Source: Asaia krungthepensis NRIC 0535 (GTDB lineage: Bacteria > Pseudomonadota > Alphaproteobacteria > Acetobacterales > Acetobacteraceae). Taken from it: DNA of 64,000 nt. This document shows, one piece after another, positions 7,977 to 18,670 of the stretch. How positions within the stretch are numbered: position 1 is the stretch's first letter; each line of letters begins with the position of its first letter. The stretch is from contig NZ_BAPV01000057.1 of NCBI RefSeq assembly GCF_025995175.1, positions 124,001-188,000 on the forward strand, in the 5' to 3' direction. Below the pieces are notes generated by a model. That model was given only the letters and a program-made list of their open reading frames with translations, searched no databases and was not told the origin of the DNA. The position numbers and the translations under genes were made by a program.

Positions 7977-10271
7977 TCAATCTTCGCGGATGCGATCGGG
8001 CCGTTCACGACGACCCGCATCCTTGTCCTGCGGTTTCTCCCTGGCCGCCGAGCCACGCCCGGAAAGCGAGGGATTATGCATGAAATACTCATGCGCCGAG
8101 AAGGGATTAGCCCCGGCAGACACACGATGCCAATCCCCCCGCGAGGAAAGCACCCAGCTTTGAAGCGTGTCACGTAAATCCATCGTCATGATCTGACCCA
8201 GGATCTGCGCGTGAACGGTCGGATTGAAGATCGGAACCATGGCCTCGACACGACGGTCCATATTGCGCCCCATCCAGTCGGCGGACGAGATGAACAGCTT
8301 CGCCTTGTGCGACGGCATGCGATGGCCGTTCCCGAAGGCAAAGATTCGTGCATGTTCCAGATACCGTCCGACGATCGAGCGTATCTCGATATTCTCGGAC
8401 AGCCCCGGCACGCCGGGGCGCAGGCAGCAGATCCCGCGCACGATACCGACGATCTTCACCCCAGCTCGTGAAGCGCGATACAGCGCGTCGATGAGCGAAG
8501 GGTCGACCAGCGAGTTCATCTTCAGCCAGATCTTGGCGGGACGTCCAGCCTTGGCGTGGGCGATTTCACCATCGATCAATTCCATGAGCGTTTCGCGCAG
8601 CGTAATAGGCGCGAAGGCGAGCGCCTCCATGTCCACCGGGGTCGCATAACCCGTCATGTAGTTGAACAGCTTGGCCGAATCGCTGGCCAGTTGCGGATCG
8701 CACGTAAAGAAAGACAGGTCGGTGTAGATACGCGCGGTGATCGGATGGTAGTTTCCCGTGCCGAAATGCGCGTAGGAGCGCAGCCCCCCGGCCTCTCGCC
8801 GAACCACGAGACTGAGCTTTGCGTGGGTCTTCAGATGGGTAAAGCCAAAAACGACCTGGACGCCCGCTGATTCGAGCGATCGGGCCAGGCGGATATTAGC
8901 CTCTTCGTCGAAACGTGCGCGCAGTTCGACCATGGCCGTAACCGATTTTCCAAGTTCCGCCGCCTCGATCAGAGCCCGCACGATCGGACTGTCGCGCGAC
9001 GTTCGATACAGCGTCTGCTTGATCGCGACGACATTGGGATCGAGCGCTGCCTGCTTGAGGAACTGCACCACCACATCGAAGCTCTCGAAGGGATGATGCA
9101 CCACGATATCCTTGGCGCGGATCGCCGCGAAGCAATCACCGTCATAATCGCGGATACGTTCAGGGAAACGCGCCTTATAGGGCTTGAACAGAAGATCGGG
9201 CCGGTCCGAGACGATCATCTGCTTGAGGTCGACCACGCCGATCATGTCGGGCTGCACCACGACATCGTCTTTGGCGACATCGAGTTCTTCGGCGAATTCC
9301 CGCCCCATACCCTCGGGGATGGACGCATCGAGCGCTAGATGAATACCCACCCCACGACGTCGCTGCTTGAGTGCCGTCTCGTAGGAAAGGACCAGATCCT
9401 CCGCCTCATCCTCAAATTCGACATCGGAGTCACGGATGATCCGCAACACCCCGCCTTCGGCAATTTCCATGCCGGGAAACAGGCGGTCTATATGCAGGCG
9501 GATGACGTCCTCAAGCGCCACAAATCGCACATCCGGGCGAATCTCGGGTTCTTCCCTGTGAGGCGCAGGCAGGCGGATGAAGCGATCGATCTGCTGGGGC
9601 AGCAGGATGAGGGCGTCCATCGAGAAACCGGGGATGGACGGATCATTCAGTCTCAGGGCCAGCGCCATGCCCAGATTGGGGATGAACGGCATGGGGTGCG
9701 ACGGATCGATGGCAAGCGGCGTGAGAACCGGATAGATCTCGTCCTCGAACTTGGCGGCAATGCTCTCGCGCTCCGCCTCGGTCAGTTCATCGCGCGTGCA
9801 AAGCCTCAGGCCAGCTTGAGCGAGTTCTCCGCGCAACAAACGCCAGATCCGCTGCTGAGCGGCGAAAAGCTTGGCAGCACTGCGACGCACACTGGTAAGC
9901 TGCCGCGCAGGCGTCAGTCCGTCAGCCGAGGGGGCAACCAGTCCTTCCCGCACCTGACCGACGAGACCGGCCACACGCACAGAATAGAATTCATCGAGAT
10001 TACTGGCGCTGATGGAGAGGAAACGGAGCCGCTCGAGCAGAGGATGACGGCTGTTTTCAGCCTCCTCGATCACGCGCTGGTTGAAATCGAGCCAGGATAA
10101 TTCGCGATTGATGAAGCGCGCCGGTGAGGTGACGATTCCCGGGTCGGGAATACGCGCTACCGCCCGTGTGGCGCGAGAGGCACGGGGGCGACTGTTTCGG
10201 GCAGGTCTGGCAGCCTTCAGAGGGGCGACCTTTGGATCCTTGACCGAATCCTTTTCCGAAGACGACGTCAC
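7977..10271 (-). CDS. ppk1: polyphosphate kinase
   Basis: A 764-residue enzyme that reversibly transfers the ATP gamma-phosphate onto polyphosphate. Residues about 1-45 are a basic Ala/Arg-rich extension before the conserved start [19 protein letters not shown]. Other hallmarks are [22 protein letters not shown]-like positions replaced by family variants, the autophosphorylated-His block [14 protein letters not shown], and [19 protein letters not shown]. The second PLD-like domain contains [17 protein letters not shown]. It is followed by ppx 13 bases on. The pair sets the cell's polyphosphate level. Pho-box control is common for ppk, but I cannot identify such a site in the 101 bp upstream. 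Confidence 0.95.
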   Translation of the reverse strand: MTSSSEKDSVKDPKVAPLKAARPARNSRPRASRATRAVARIPDPGIVTSPARFINRELSWLDFNQRVIEEAENSRHPLLERLRFLSISASNLDEFYSVRVAGLVGQVREGLVAPSADGLTPARQLTSVRRSAAKLFAAQQRIWRLLRGELAQAGLRLCTRDELTEAERESIAAKFEDEIYPVLTPLAIDPSHPMPFIPNLGMALALRLNDPSIPGFSMDALILLPQQIDRFIRLPAPHREEPEIRPDVRFVALEDVIRLHIDRLFPGMEIAEGGVLRIIRDSDVEFEDEAEDLVLSYETALKQRRRGVGIHLALDASIPEGMGREFAEELDVAKDDVVVQPDMIGVVDLKQMIVSDRPDLLFKPYKARFPERIRDYDGDCFAAIRAKDIVVHHPFESFDVVVQFLKQAALDPNVVAIKQTLYRTSRDSPIVRALIEAAELGKSVTAMVELRARFDEEANIRLARSLESAGVQVVFGFTHLKTHAKLSLVVRREAGGLRSYAHFGTGNYHPITARIYTDLSFFTCDPQLASDSAKLFNYMTGYATPVDMEALAFAPITLRETLMELIDGEIAHAKAGRPAKIWLKMNSLVDPSLIDALYRASRAGVKIVGIVRGICCLRPGVPGLSENIEIRSIVGRYLEHARIFAFGNGHRMPSHKAKLFISSADWMGRNMDRRVEAMVPIFNPTVHAQILGQIMTMDLRDTLQSWVLSSRGDWHRVSAGANPFSAHEYFMHNPSLSGRGSAAREKPQDKDAGRRERPDRIRED

Positions 10272-10372
10272 GCGATGCGTTTCCTGTTTCTATCCAATGG
10301 GTAAACGCAGCATCCTCGCATAAGACGCCCTACGTCAAACCCCTTAACCTAAACGTCATAAACACAACCCGG

Positions 10373-11104
10373 TCAGCTCAGACTTTCATCGTCACAGGCC
10401 AGAAGTGCGGCCAAAGCCTCGCGAGCGAGCGCCGTTGTCAGCGGCCTCTTATGCGCCAGCGTGGCTCGATCCAGACAATCCACCGCCTCGACAATGGCGT
10501 CACCCGTACGCGGGAGATGGCACATCAGCCAATCCAGGATCGGCTTCGAGATCACCATCTGCCGTTCCGCAATCAGGCGCAGCAACAGGGCAAAACGCAG
10601 CTTATCCTCTGGCGGCATGATCGGAACGAGTGTGACCGCGCGCAGACGACTGGCCAGATCGGGCAGGATGATCGGCATACGCACAGGCGAGAGGCGCGAT
10701 GCCATAAGCAGGGTCGTGCGGCACTCGCGGGTGATATTCAGCAGATGCAGAACTGCGCGCTCCGATGTCACCCTGTCCAGATGATCGAGCACCAGAGCGG
10801 TTGGCGCATTCGCAGCAATTTCCGACAGATCCGATGCATCGAGACGCGCAGCGTCCAGCACGCGCGCCTGACGACGGGCGGCCCATATATGCAGCAGATG
10901 CGACTTGCCGCAGCTATCCGCCCCGTGGATCAGGAGCCGTCGATCCGGCCAGCCGGTCTGGTTCAGCCAGTGGCGTGCCTGCGCATTCGAAGCCGCTGGG
11001 ACGAAATGCCGCTCGGCGACGCTGGCAGGTGGCCGCAGCGCAAGAGCGAGCTGCAAGGCACTGGCCTTGGGCAGCAATCCGTCATTTCCCGCCTCTTTGT
11101 CCAT
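10373..11104 (-). CDS. hdaA: HdaA-like (DnaA-homologous) AAA+ regulator of replication initiation
   Basis: A 243-residue protein resembling DnaA domains I-III shortened to the AAA+ core. A degenerate Walker [13 protein letters not shown], is at residues 60-71 and Walker B, ALVLDHLD, at 103-110. The conserved opening LQLALAL and [14 protein letters not shown] fits Hda/HdaA proteins, which stimulate hydrolysis of DnaA-ATP when bound to the DNA clamp. I use the ATG at 11104. The longer frame, with starts up to 11212, would run into purM and lacks homology. The LQLAL string may serve as the clamp-binding motif (inference). The gene is divergent from purM with 95 bp between them, and lies 101 bp upstream of ppk as in other Alphaproteobacteria. 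Confidence 0.8.
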   Translation of the reverse strand: MDKEAGNDGLLPKASALQLALALRPPASVAERHFVPAASNAQARHWLNQTGWPDRRLLIHGADSCGKSHLLHIWAARRQARVLDAARLDASDLSEIAANAPTALVLDHLDRVTSERAVLHLLNITRECRTTLLMASRLSPVRMPIILPDLASRLRAVTLVPIMPPEDKLRFALLLRLIAERQMVISKPILDWLMCHLPRTGDAIVEAVDCLDRATLAHKRPLTTALAREALAALLACDDESLS

Positions 11105-11199
11105 CCAATAGCCGTTCCGGTCCTTTCCGAGCCGGGTCGGCTCCATTAGAAGGACTGATGATAACGCAACCGGCCAGGTTTTTCGAGCGAGGCGACAGC

Positions 11200-12258
11200 A
11201 TGACCGACCCAATCTCTCCTTCAGCTAGCTATCGGGACTCCGGGGTCGATATCGAGGCGGGCGATGCTCTGGTCGAGGCAATCAAGCCTGCCGCAAAGTC
11301 CACCAATCGTCCCGGCACCATGGGGGGGCTTGGAGGTTTCGGCGCATTGTTCGACCTCAAGGCGGCCGGGTTCACCGATCCCGTTCTGGTCAGCTGCACC
11401 GATGGCGTCGGTACCAAACTGATGGTCGCCATCGAAAGCGGGCAGCATGACACGGTCGGTATCGACCTCGTCGCAATGTGCGTGAACGATCTCGTGGTGC
11501 AGGGTGCCCAGCCCCTCTTCTTTCTGGACTATCTCGCGACAGGCAAGCTCTCGGTCGAAGACGCCGCACGGGTGATCAAGGGCATCGCCCAGGCCTGCCG
11601 CGATACGGATTGCGCCCTGGTCGGCGGCGAAACCGCCGAAATGCCCGGTATGTACGAAGCAGGACATTACGACCTCGCCGGGTTCAGCGTCGGGGCTGCC
11701 GAGCGCACCGCCCTGCTCCCTGCGGGGATTGCAGAGGGTGACACGCTGATCGCGCTACCTTCGAGCGGCGTACATTCCAACGGTTACTCCCTGGTGCGCA
11801 GCATCAAGGCGATGAGTGGCCTGGATTGGAACAGCGAAGCGCCGTTCGAGCCGGGCAGTACGCTGGCCGAGGCGCTGCTGCGCCCCACAGCGCTCTATGT
11901 TCGTACGGTCATGGCCCTGCATCATGCCGGTCTGCTTCATGGCTGCGCCCATATCACGGGCGGCGGCCTTCCGGGTAATCTGCCACGCGTCCTGCCCGAG
12001 GGTCTGGGCGTGCAGATCGAGGCCGATACCTGGCCGGTACCGCCCGTGTTCCGCTGGCTCGCGACGACAGGCAATGTCGCCCATGACGAAATGCTGAGGG
12101 TCTTCAATTGCGGCATCGGCATGGTACTGATCACGCCTGAACCCGATAAGGTCCTCGCACTCCTCGCCGAGCGTGGCGAGAAGGGTTACCGGATCGGCGA
12201 TATCACGGCCAATGGCCCCCGCTACGCGCTGGATGGCACGGTTGATTTCGCCCAATGA
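11200..12258 (+). CDS. purM: phosphoribosylformylglycinamidine cyclo-ligase (AIR synthetase)
   Basis: Fifth step of de novo purine synthesis: ATP-dependent ring closure of FGAM to AIR. The ATG at 11200 ([18 protein letters not shown]) has GAGG about eight bases upstream and gives 352 residues, close to the usual 345. Motifs include [17 protein letters not shown], the Gly-rich [22 protein letters not shown] and [11 protein letters not shown], all conserved in PurM. The gene overlaps purN by four bases (ATGA), so the two are translationally coupled. The much longer open frame on this strand starts inside hdaA and is not real. Confidence 0.95.
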   Translation: MTDPISPSASYRDSGVDIEAGDALVEAIKPAAKSTNRPGTMGGLGGFGALFDLKAAGFTDPVLVSCTDGVGTKLMVAIESGQHDTVGIDLVAMCVNDLVVQGAQPLFFLDYLATGKLSVEDAARVIKGIAQACRDTDCALVGGETAEMPGMYEAGHYDLAGFSVGAAERTALLPAGIAEGDTLIALPSSGVHSNGYSLVRSIKAMSGLDWNSEAPFEPGSTLAEALLRPTALYVRTVMALHHAGLLHGCAHITGGGLPGNLPRVLPEGLGVQIEADTWPVPPVFRWLATTGNVAHDEMLRVFNCGIGMVLITPEPDKVLALLAERGEKGYRIGDITANGPRYALDGTVDFAQ

Positions 12259-12830
12259 CCAAGACGCCGATTGCCGTTCTCATCAGTGGTCGCGGCAGCA
12301 ATATGCAGGCGCTGATCGAGGCCTGCGCGCGGCCCGACTACCCCGCGTGCATCGCCCTCGTGCTCAGTAATAACCCCGACGCAGCGGGACTGGAAACAGC
12401 GCATAAAGCGGGATTGGCGACACTGGCGATCGATCATCGTCTTTTCCCGAAAGACCGTGCCGGTCATGAGAAAGCGATCGATGAAGCTCTGGTCGGGGCT
12501 GGCGTCAAAGTCATCTGCCTTGCCGGGTATATGCGTGTCCTGACACCCTATCTGGTGGAGCAATGGAAGGGCCGGATGCTCAATATCCATCCGAGCCTTC
12601 TTCCGCTCTACCCCGGTCTGGACACGCATGCGCGTGCTCTTGAAGCAGGAGAAACGCGCCATGGCTGCACGGTCCATCTCGTGACCGACGGAGTGGATGA
12701 GGGCCCCATCCTGCAGCAGGCCGAGGTTCCGGTCTTGCCTGGCGATACCCCCGAGCGCTTGGCGGGTCGGGTGCTCGAACAGGAGCACCGCCTCTATCCT
12801 GCTGCTCTCGAAGCCTATCTCACACCATGA
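12255..12830 (+). CDS. purN: phosphoribosylglycinamide formyltransferase (GART, folate-dependent)
   Basis: Third step of de novo purine synthesis: transfers a formyl group from 10-formyl-tetrahydrofolate to GAR. The protein has 191 residues. The N-terminal [16 protein letters not shown] binds the phosphoribosyl group. The catalytic triad is visible as Asn110 and His112 in [12 protein letters not shown] and Asp148 in [11 protein letters not shown]. The start codon overlaps the purM stop. A strong terminator directly follows, so purM-purN is a two-gene operon. Confidence 0.95.
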   Translation: MTKTPIAVLISGRGSNMQALIEACARPDYPACIALVLSNNPDAAGLETAHKAGLATLAIDHRLFPKDRAGHEKAIDEALVGAGVKVICLAGYMRVLTPYLVEQWKGRMLNIHPSLLPLYPGLDTHARALEAGETRHGCTVHLVTDGVDEGPILQQAEVPVLPGDTPERLAGRVLEQEHRLYPAALEAYLTP

Positions 12831-12832
12831 GA

Positions 12833-12859
12833 AAAGCCCGGTACTCACCGGGCTTTTTT
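12833..12859 (+). terminator. Rho-independent terminator after purN
   Basis: A perfect 10-bp stem AAAGCCCGGT/ACCGGGCTTT with a four-base loop is followed by further T residues. The A-tract on the other side lets it also end transcripts of the convergent DUF2142 gene. Confidence 0.9.
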
Positions 12860-12892
12860 GTATGTCCGCTTCCTCTTCGAGAAGCGTGCTTG

Positions 12893-14326
12893 CTACCAGT
12901 AACGTGTAGCCAGCGTGGTGCTGAGAACCACAAGATCGAGCGTGAGAAACGCGGCCAACACCACCATCAGAGCCATATGACCACGCGACCGCTTCTCCAG
13001 CCGATTTGACGCTGCCGCAGGAAACGCGACGGCCAGAAATGGCGCGATAGGCAGGAAATAGCGACCCTGAACGCCATCGATGACCGGTGCCCCTACAGGC
13101 GTCCAGATCACGTAAAGCGAGAAGAAAACTGCACCCACGGCGAGCAGGATGGCGGTGAGGGTTATCAACGTACCAGCCAGGGTCTGGCGCTGCTCGCGAG
13201 AGCGCAAGGCGCCATAAGCACCCAACGCCATACAGCAGAGCATGCCCAGATAGACGGTCCGGTAGAAGAACTGCGGCATCATCGTGTCCAGCCAGCCAAG
13301 GACACCGATAAATTCACGGACCAAATGCATGAGATGAGTCTGGAGCGTTCGATAGGCCAGCCCGGGAAGCGCCAGGGGATGGGTGATAACCCAATGAATC
13401 TGACCGCGATCCGAAACGCCGCTGCCCTCGAGGAACTGGACCTTCGCAGGGTCGAGCCCGAAATGCTGCCAGAGCAGGAACCCGAACAGGCTCATGACAA
13501 AGGGAGCACCCAGCACGAGGCGACGCTTCGAATAGCCAAGGCCGAGCGGGATGAGGCTGCAGAGAAGCAGAGGGGGCTTGCTGATGGTGAGCACCGCAAA
13601 GACAAATCCCACCCCGATCCAGAACCGGTTCGATCCCGGCTCTTCGGGCGAGAGACGCGTCAACAGCGATGCTGTGAGCACGGCCAGTCCGAAAAGAACA
13701 CCGTCCTGCGAACTCGAAGCGGCGAGGCCCATGACCATGGGCAGGCTGGACAAAATTAGCAGATAGAATCTGCCCCGACGCGCCAGCGCGATCCCCAGCC
13801 CGCAGAGCACGATCGTCAGCAGGGCATTGACCACATGGACTGCATAAAGGGTTTGAATAATCCCTGCGCGCGTATGACGGGCCACGAAGGTGACAAGTGC
13901 TGCAGGCATGTAGGTGACAGGCGCATAAATCGAGGTGTTGCCAAACGATGCCCATCCGCGCCTGTTCGTCCAGTGTCTGGCGGATAACGCTTCAAGCTGT
14001 GCCAGATTCACCTTGGCTTCCGGGTGGAACCTCAACGCATCCAGCAACTCGGGTTCCTGCGGGAAGCCCTGCGGCAGGTAGCCTCCGGATTCATTCGGCC
14101 CGTTCTTGATCCCGACGATACCACCTTCCGAAATCTGGGTGACACGTGCGAAATGGTTTCGCTCATCGGGCATCTGACCTGGCGGGATCAGCAAAACGCA
14201 GGAAAGCGCCATGAGCGATGCGAAAAACAGGTAAAGTCGCGCTGGAGACTGCGGCAGGACCGATCGGAGATGATGAAGCAAAACAGATCCCCCGTAGGAT
14301 GAGACCGAATAGACGAAGCGGGCCAT
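12893..14326 (-). CDS. DUF2142 multi-pass membrane protein
   Basis: A 477-residue integral membrane protein with about 11-12 hydrophobic segments. The block PPGQMPDERNHFARVTQISEGG in the first extracytoplasmic loop is the signature of the DUF2142 family. These proteins are often found in polysaccharide or cell-surface glycan loci and resemble GT-C glycosyltransferases in layout (acidic DE pair in the first loop). It starts 12 bases after the stop of the GT2 gene, so the two form one operon. By family analogy it may use a polyprenyl-linked sugar made by the neighbour; that is inference. Confidence 0.75.
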   Translation of the reverse strand: MARFVYSVSSYGGSVLLHHLRSVLPQSPARLYLFFASLMALSCVLLIPPGQMPDERNHFARVTQISEGGIVGIKNGPNESGGYLPQGFPQEPELLDALRFHPEAKVNLAQLEALSARHWTNRRGWASFGNTSIYAPVTYMPAALVTFVARHTRAGIIQTLYAVHVVNALLTIVLCGLGIALARRGRFYLLILSSLPMVMGLAASSSQDGVLFGLAVLTASLLTRLSPEEPGSNRFWIGVGFVFAVLTISKPPLLLCSLIPLGLGYSKRRLVLGAPFVMSLFGFLLWQHFGLDPAKVQFLEGSGVSDRGQIHWVITHPLALPGLAYRTLQTHLMHLVREFIGVLGWLDTMMPQFFYRTVYLGMLCCMALGAYGALRSREQRQTLAGTLITLTAILLAVGAVFFSLYVIWTPVGAPVIDGVQGRYFLPIAPFLAVAFPAAASNRLEKRSRGHMALMVVLAAFLTLDLVVLSTTLATRYW

Positions 14327-14338
14327 GACGACCTGCCT

Positions 14339-15367
14339 TTATCCCTCGAGCGAAGGCGGCGCCTTCAGGGCGAGATAGGCCAGCCGCTTGTTTTCCTGTC
14401 GTCCCAGAGCGACGCTGTTCAGGATCAGGCCGCATACCAGAGAAAGGGCCGCCAGCAATTCGAGTCCTGTTGCCAGAACGGCCGAGGGCAGATGCGGCAC
14501 GGTGTGGGTCTCAACGAAATCAAGGATGGAGCGCATGCCCACGATGCCGCCCAGGAGCGCCATCACAATGCCGATCAGGCCAAAGAACAGGAAGGGACGC
14601 TCCTGCTTCAGAAGGTTGATGATCGTGCCCAGAATGCGAAACCCGTCACGATAGGTGTTCAGCTTCGAGAACGAGCCTTCCGGCCGCTCGCTGTAGCGCG
14701 TGACCACCTCACCCATCGACATGTTCAACTGCAGAGTGTGTACCGTAAATTCCGTCTCGGTCTCGAACCCGGCGGATAATGCGGGGAAAGACTTGACGAA
14801 GCGCCTGCTGAAAACGCGATACCCGGAAAGCATATCGGACTGGCCCCGCCCGAAGAGACTCACGACAAGGCCCGTGAGCACCTTGTTGCCCAGAACATGA
14901 CCGGGCCGATAGGCTGCGGCCTCCTCGTGTTGCCTGACGCCCATGACAGTGTCATGGCCGTTTTCAAGGGCCATACGCACCATGCGCGGCGCGGCTGCGG
15001 CCTCATAGGTTCCGTCACCATCGATCAGCACATAGAAATCGGCCTCGATATCGGCGAACATGCGCCGGATCACGTTACCCTTGCCCTGGAGGCGCTCGCG
15101 CCGCGTGATTGCACCGGCCGTGCGCGCAATCTCCATGGTGCGATCCGTCGAATTATTATCGTAGACGTAAATGAACGCGTCCGGCAGTGCGAGGCGCATA
15201 TCCTGCACGACCTGCCCGATGGTCACTTCCTCGTTGTAGCAGGGAATGAGAACGGCAATGCGATAGGCTGCCAGGTCTTGCCGGTTCACGGCAGTGCCAT
15301 CTTGGCGCGGGATATCTGCCTGCATCACTCTCTCTATCAAACGCTCACGATCAGGCGCTCCTAGCAT
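14339..15367 (-). CDS. family 2 glycosyltransferase with C-terminal membrane segments (polyprenyl-phosphate sugar synthase type)
   Basis: A 342-residue protein. Residues about 35-250 are a GT-A fold: VLIPCYNEEVTIGQVV at the start, DNNSTDRTMEIA, and the metal-binding VLIDGDGTYE. Two hydrophobic segments occupy about 255-325. This layout resembles dolichyl/undecaprenyl-phosphate mannose or glucose synthases (DPM1/GtrB-like). Such enzymes charge a lipid carrier with one sugar, and a GT-C partner then transfers it, which fits the DUF2142 protein 12 bases downstream. Starts after 15367 (e.g. at the Met before QADIPRQDG) are possible. Confidence 0.8.
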   Translation of the reverse strand: MLGAPDRERLIERVMQADIPRQDGTAVNRQDLAAYRIAVLIPCYNEEVTIGQVVQDMRLALPDAFIYVYDNNSTDRTMEIARTAGAITRRERLQGKGNVIRRMFADIEADFYVLIDGDGTYEAAAAPRMVRMALENGHDTVMGVRQHEEAAAYRPGHVLGNKVLTGLVVSLFGRGQSDMLSGYRVFSRRFVKSFPALSAGFETETEFTVHTLQLNMSMGEVVTRYSERPEGSFSKLNTYRDGFRILGTIINLLKQERPFLFFGLIGIVMALLGGIVGMRSILDFVETHTVPHLPSAVLATGLELLAALSLVCGLILNSVALGRQENKRLAYLALKAPPSLEG

Positions 15368-15515
15368 CTTGACAGTAGAGACACCAGATCACGGCCGGTC
15401 TTTGCCTTTTGCAGGAAAAGGCCCGCCACCGAATATGGCTCAACTGGCGATAGCTGCATGGCCTCACCCCGAGATAGCGACGCTCTCACAGGGTCGAGAC
15501 AGTTCTTTTCTTGTC

Positions 15516-16343
15516 TTAAACGGGCGCAGCGTACTGCGCCAGAATCCCTTGCAGCTTCGGGAGAAGGCACTCTGGATCGGCCTCCCACAGCCAGGGACTG
15601 ATCAGTTCCACCGACCACGGTCCCTGATAGCCGCTTCGACGCACGGCATCGGACCAGGCGGCGAGGTCGATTTCCCCTTCCCCGGGCATACAGGCGCGTA
15701 GCACCGTCTCGTCCCATCCCTCGCTATCCTTCGGGCGTCGTCCATCACAGAAATGCACGCCGAAAATCCGCTCGCGATCCATGGCCGCTACATCTTCAGG
15801 AGTCGCGCCTGAAGCATGGAAATGCCAGAAGTCGACAACGACTCCGATATTGGTTGCCCCCACACGATCATAGATTTCCTGCACCTGGGCCAGGGTGTGG
15901 AACTGCGTGAAGGCCGGCAGTTCGATCATGTAGCGGATACCATGGTCACGCCCGATCGCTGCAATCGCGCCGATGTTGCGCGTCATGATGTCCATGATCT
16001 GCGTCCGGGACAGATGGTCGATCCCGTTGCGAGGCAAAACCATCACGGTCTGCGCTCCCAGCATTTCAGCTTCTCTTGTGATCTTTCGGGCTTCCCGAAG
16101 AAGATACTCGAAGTCCTCGTGGCTGTGGCGCTCGATATGATCGAGAGCACTGACATGACTCACGCGTAGTCCCGCGTCAGCGATGCGTTGTCGCAATGTC
16201 TCTATCGTGCCGCCGCAAGCGAGATAGCGAACGAGCTTCGGATAGAAGATCTCCAGATCTGTGAAACCTGCCGCTGCAGCAAGTCGGATATCGGTAACCA
16301 GACTGCTGTGAAAACTCGAAATGCCGTGAAGCGCCGTGCGCAT
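15516..16343 (-). CDS. sugar phosphate isomerase/epimerase-like TIM barrel
   Basis: A 275-residue protein of the xylose-isomerase-like/AP-endonuclease-2 barrel family. The ATG at 16343 has AAGGATCC upstream; the longer frame adds 30 unrelated residues. Metal-ligand-like positions are visible: Glu in YMIELPAFTQFH, Asp and His in GVVVDFWHFHASG, HFCDGRRP, and a C-terminal Glu in SVELISPWLW. The family acts on sugars or inositol derivatives (IolE, IolI, hydroxypyruvate isomerase, tagatose epimerase). It is divergent from a sugar porter across 297 bp, suggesting joint uptake and conversion of one sugar or polyol. The substrate is not deducible. Confidence 0.8.
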   Translation of the reverse strand: MRTALHGISSFHSSLVTDIRLAAAAGFTDLEIFYPKLVRYLACGGTIETLRQRIADAGLRVSHVSALDHIERHSHEDFEYLLREARKITREAEMLGAQTVMVLPRNGIDHLSRTQIMDIMTRNIGAIAAIGRDHGIRYMIELPAFTQFHTLAQVQEIYDRVGATNIGVVVDFWHFHASGATPEDVAAMDRERIFGVHFCDGRRPKDSEGWDETVLRACMPGEGEIDLAAWSDAVRRSGYQGPWSVELISPWLWEADPECLLPKLQGILAQYAAPV

Positions 16344-16640
16344 TGGGGGATCCTTCGCAGATGGGGAGAGAAGACGCCCTCGGGGCCGCCCCTCGATCCG
16401 CTGAAACTGCCGCCTCCGCACGAGCGCGCCCACACGGCTGTTGATGGAAAACCATCGAAATCGCCATTCGCTTTCGACGCGCAGACCCTAGGCTCAGAAA
16501 GTTACGCGAATGTCATTTTTGAGGTTGGCTATGTCTCTGTCCCCATTTTCCTCCACCCTGCGCCAGATCACGGTGCGATCGACACATGTCGATCAACCTC
16601 CCCCCTGCGAAGGGTGCGGATCCAAGAGAGGGGAACAATC

Positions 16641-18116
16641 ATGAAACGTTTCCGCGCCCTCGTCGGCGTTTCCTCGGAGCGCCATGATGTTTCCTATGTG
16701 CTGCGTATCTGTGCCGTCGCCGCTCTCGGCGGCATTCTTTTCGGTTACGACACGTCGGTCATATCAGGTGCCATCGGCCCGATCAGGGAACATTTCCATC
16801 TCAGCGATGCCGCTACGGGTTGGGCTGTGTCCAGTGTGATTCTGGGCTGTATCATCGGCGCATTCTCCTCAGGGTGGCTGGCCCATACGCTCGGACGCCG
16901 CATGGCGCTTTTCATCTGCGCCATCCTGTTTTCCGTACAGTCGTTCGGTGCCGCGCTCGCCCCCGATTTCCTCCAGTTCGTTCTCTACCGCATTCTTGGC
17001 GGGTTGGCCGTAGGGATCGCCTCGGCGGTGTCGCCCATGTACATGTCCGAAGTCTCGCCAAAAGACATGCGGGGGCGAGCCCTCTCCATGGAGCAGTTTG
17101 CCATCGTGGTCGGCGCATTGCTCGTCTATGTGGTGAACTATCTCATCGCCGCACGGGCAACCGCAGAGTGGCTCGAAACCATGGGCTGGCGATGGATGCT
17201 CGGTTCGGAAATCATCCCGTGCCTGATCTTCTGCGCAACCATCTTCCTGATCCCGGAATCACCCCGCTGGCACATGATCCGCGGGCGCGAGGACCATGCG
17301 CTTCGAACCCTGAGCCGCATTTCCAACGAATCCCATGCGCGATCGCTCATGGCGGAGATACGGGACTCAATGACCCATCATGGGGGGAACGGGCAATCGC
17401 TCGCAGCCCTCCTGAGAGACCGCCGCGCACGCTGGATCATCTTCATAGGGGCGATGGTGGCTGGGCTGCAGCAGTTCACCGGCATCAATATCGTGGTCTA
17501 TTACGCGCCAATGCTGCTGAGCGCTTCGAGCGGCAGTCTGCAGAACGCGCTTTTCCAGACGATCTGGATCGGTGTCGCCAACCTCGTGGGCGGCATGATC
17601 GGCGCCTGGATTGTGGACAGGAAGGGGCGTCGACCGCTGATCCTGTGGGGTTCGCTTGGTATGACCCTCGGCCTCCTCGTCTCTTCTGTCGCCCTCTACA
17701 CGCAGGATACGGGACTTCTCGCCCTGTTCGGCCTGCTCTTCTACATGGTGATGTTTGGCCTCTCCTGGGGACCTGTCGCCTGGATTCTTGTCTCGGAGAT
17801 CTTCCCCAATCGCATACGCTCGGCAGGTATGAGCCTTGCCGTGGCCTCGAACTGGGTGATGAATTTCGTGGTGGCTCAAGGCTTTCCTATGCTCGCGGGC
17901 AACAGGACCCTGAACGAGGCATTCCACGGCGCCTTCTCGATGTGGCTCTTCGCCCTGCTTTGCCTCGGCTCCATGGCGTTTGTCCTGCGCTACGTGCCTG
18001 AAACGAAGGGCGTATCGCTCGAGAAGATCGAAGACACCATGCTGGGGAATGTTTCCAGCTCTCTAGACTCTGCAACAATGCCGCGAGAGCGGATCATTCC
18101 TCTCGATCACGCCTGA
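16641..18116 (+). CDS. MFS sugar porter (sugar:H+ symporter family)
   Basis: A 491-residue inner-membrane transporter with 12 predicted segments. The ATG at 16641 follows GAGAGGGG; the longer open frame runs back across the intergenic region and is rejected. Sugar-porter signatures are GGILFGYDTSVISGA in helix 1, LGRRMAL after helix 2, the pre-helix-6 PESPRWHM, QQFTGINIVVYYAP in helix 7 (sugar-binding QQ), DRKGRRPL and PETKGVSLEKIE at the end. It is close in type to XylE, GalP and AraE. The divergent isomerase is its likely partner. The last ten bases overlap the convergent kinase gene. Confidence 0.93.
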   Translation: MKRFRALVGVSSERHDVSYVLRICAVAALGGILFGYDTSVISGAIGPIREHFHLSDAATGWAVSSVILGCIIGAFSSGWLAHTLGRRMALFICAILFSVQSFGAALAPDFLQFVLYRILGGLAVGIASAVSPMYMSEVSPKDMRGRALSMEQFAIVVGALLVYVVNYLIAARATAEWLETMGWRWMLGSEIIPCLIFCATIFLIPESPRWHMIRGREDHALRTLSRISNESHARSLMAEIRDSMTHHGGNGQSLAALLRDRRARWIIFIGAMVAGLQQFTGINIVVYYAPMLLSASSGSLQNALFQTIWIGVANLVGGMIGAWIVDRKGRRPLILWGSLGMTLGLLVSSVALYTQDTGLLALFGLLFYMVMFGLSWGPVAWILVSEIFPNRIRSAGMSLAVASNWVMNFVVAQGFPMLAGNRTLNEAFHGAFSMWLFALLCLGSMAFVLRYVPETKGVSLEKIEDTMLGNVSSSLDSATMPRERIIPLDHA

Positions 18117-18670
18117 GCAGTCGAGCCCCTCTGCAATGCCCATGACGCCTCCTGCGCGATGAATGCCCGCGTTGCATGAGGCGTTTCGAGAATGACGCAG
18201 GGCAGCGCTATCCTGTCGAAAACATCACGATAGCGCCGCCTGTTACGACGGGTCGGGCCGATGATGTGCCGGATCATGCTCAGGCGTATGGGCTCGGTTC
18301 CTGCACCGGGAAATCCCCCCGCCCGCTGCCCCGCATGACGACAGCGCCTCACATAGCGATACAGGCTTCGTATCGTCGAGCAATCGAGCAGAATCGCCCC
18401 GGTGGCGCGCTCGAGACGCTCTGACAGGCAGGACGAGTAATTTCCCTCGATGATCCAGCTTTCCTGCTCGATGATTCGCTGATGATCGTCGTGAAATGCC
18501 TCAAGCGGGCGCATCGTCTCAAATCCCCCCGCTTCGAAACGGAGCAGGTCCAGATGTATGACTGGCAGGCCAAGCCGCCCTGCCAGAGCGAGTGACAGGG
18601 TCGATTTGCCGCTGTTAGAAGGCCCCATCACGATGATGCGTGGACCGAGCGCAGGAAGCGTGTGAACCAT
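18107..18670 (-). CDS. P-loop kinase, adenylate-kinase/FlaR-like
   Basis: A 187-residue protein. Walker A is GPSNSGKST at residues 15-23. IHLDLLRFEAG and WIIEGNYSSCLSERLERA match the DNA-topology-modulation FlaR-like/adenylate-kinase-related family, whose real substrates are poorly known. It lacks the full lid and NMP-binding features of true adenylate kinase. The 3' end overlaps the sugar porter gene tail to tail by ten bases. Confidence 0.75.
   Translation of the reverse strand: MVHTLPALGPRIIVMGPSNSGKSTLSLALAGRLGLPVIHLDLLRFEAGGFETMRPLEAFHDDHQRIIEQESWIIEGNYSSCLSERLERATGAILLDCSTIRSLYRYVRRCRHAGQRAGGFPGAGTEPIRLSMIRHIIGPTRRNRRRYRDVFDRIALPCVILETPHATRAFIAQEASWALQRGSTAQA

Noticed and set aside
10765..11199. 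Extended N terminus for purM (open frame begins at 10765)
   Set aside because: This part overlaps hdaA and has no similarity to PurM; the ATG at 11200 has a good ribosome binding site and gives the correct length.
16188..16640. Extended N terminus of the sugar porter
   Set aside because: It would run through the isomerase start and promoter region; sugar-porter homology begins at MKRFRALVG with a good ribosome binding site.
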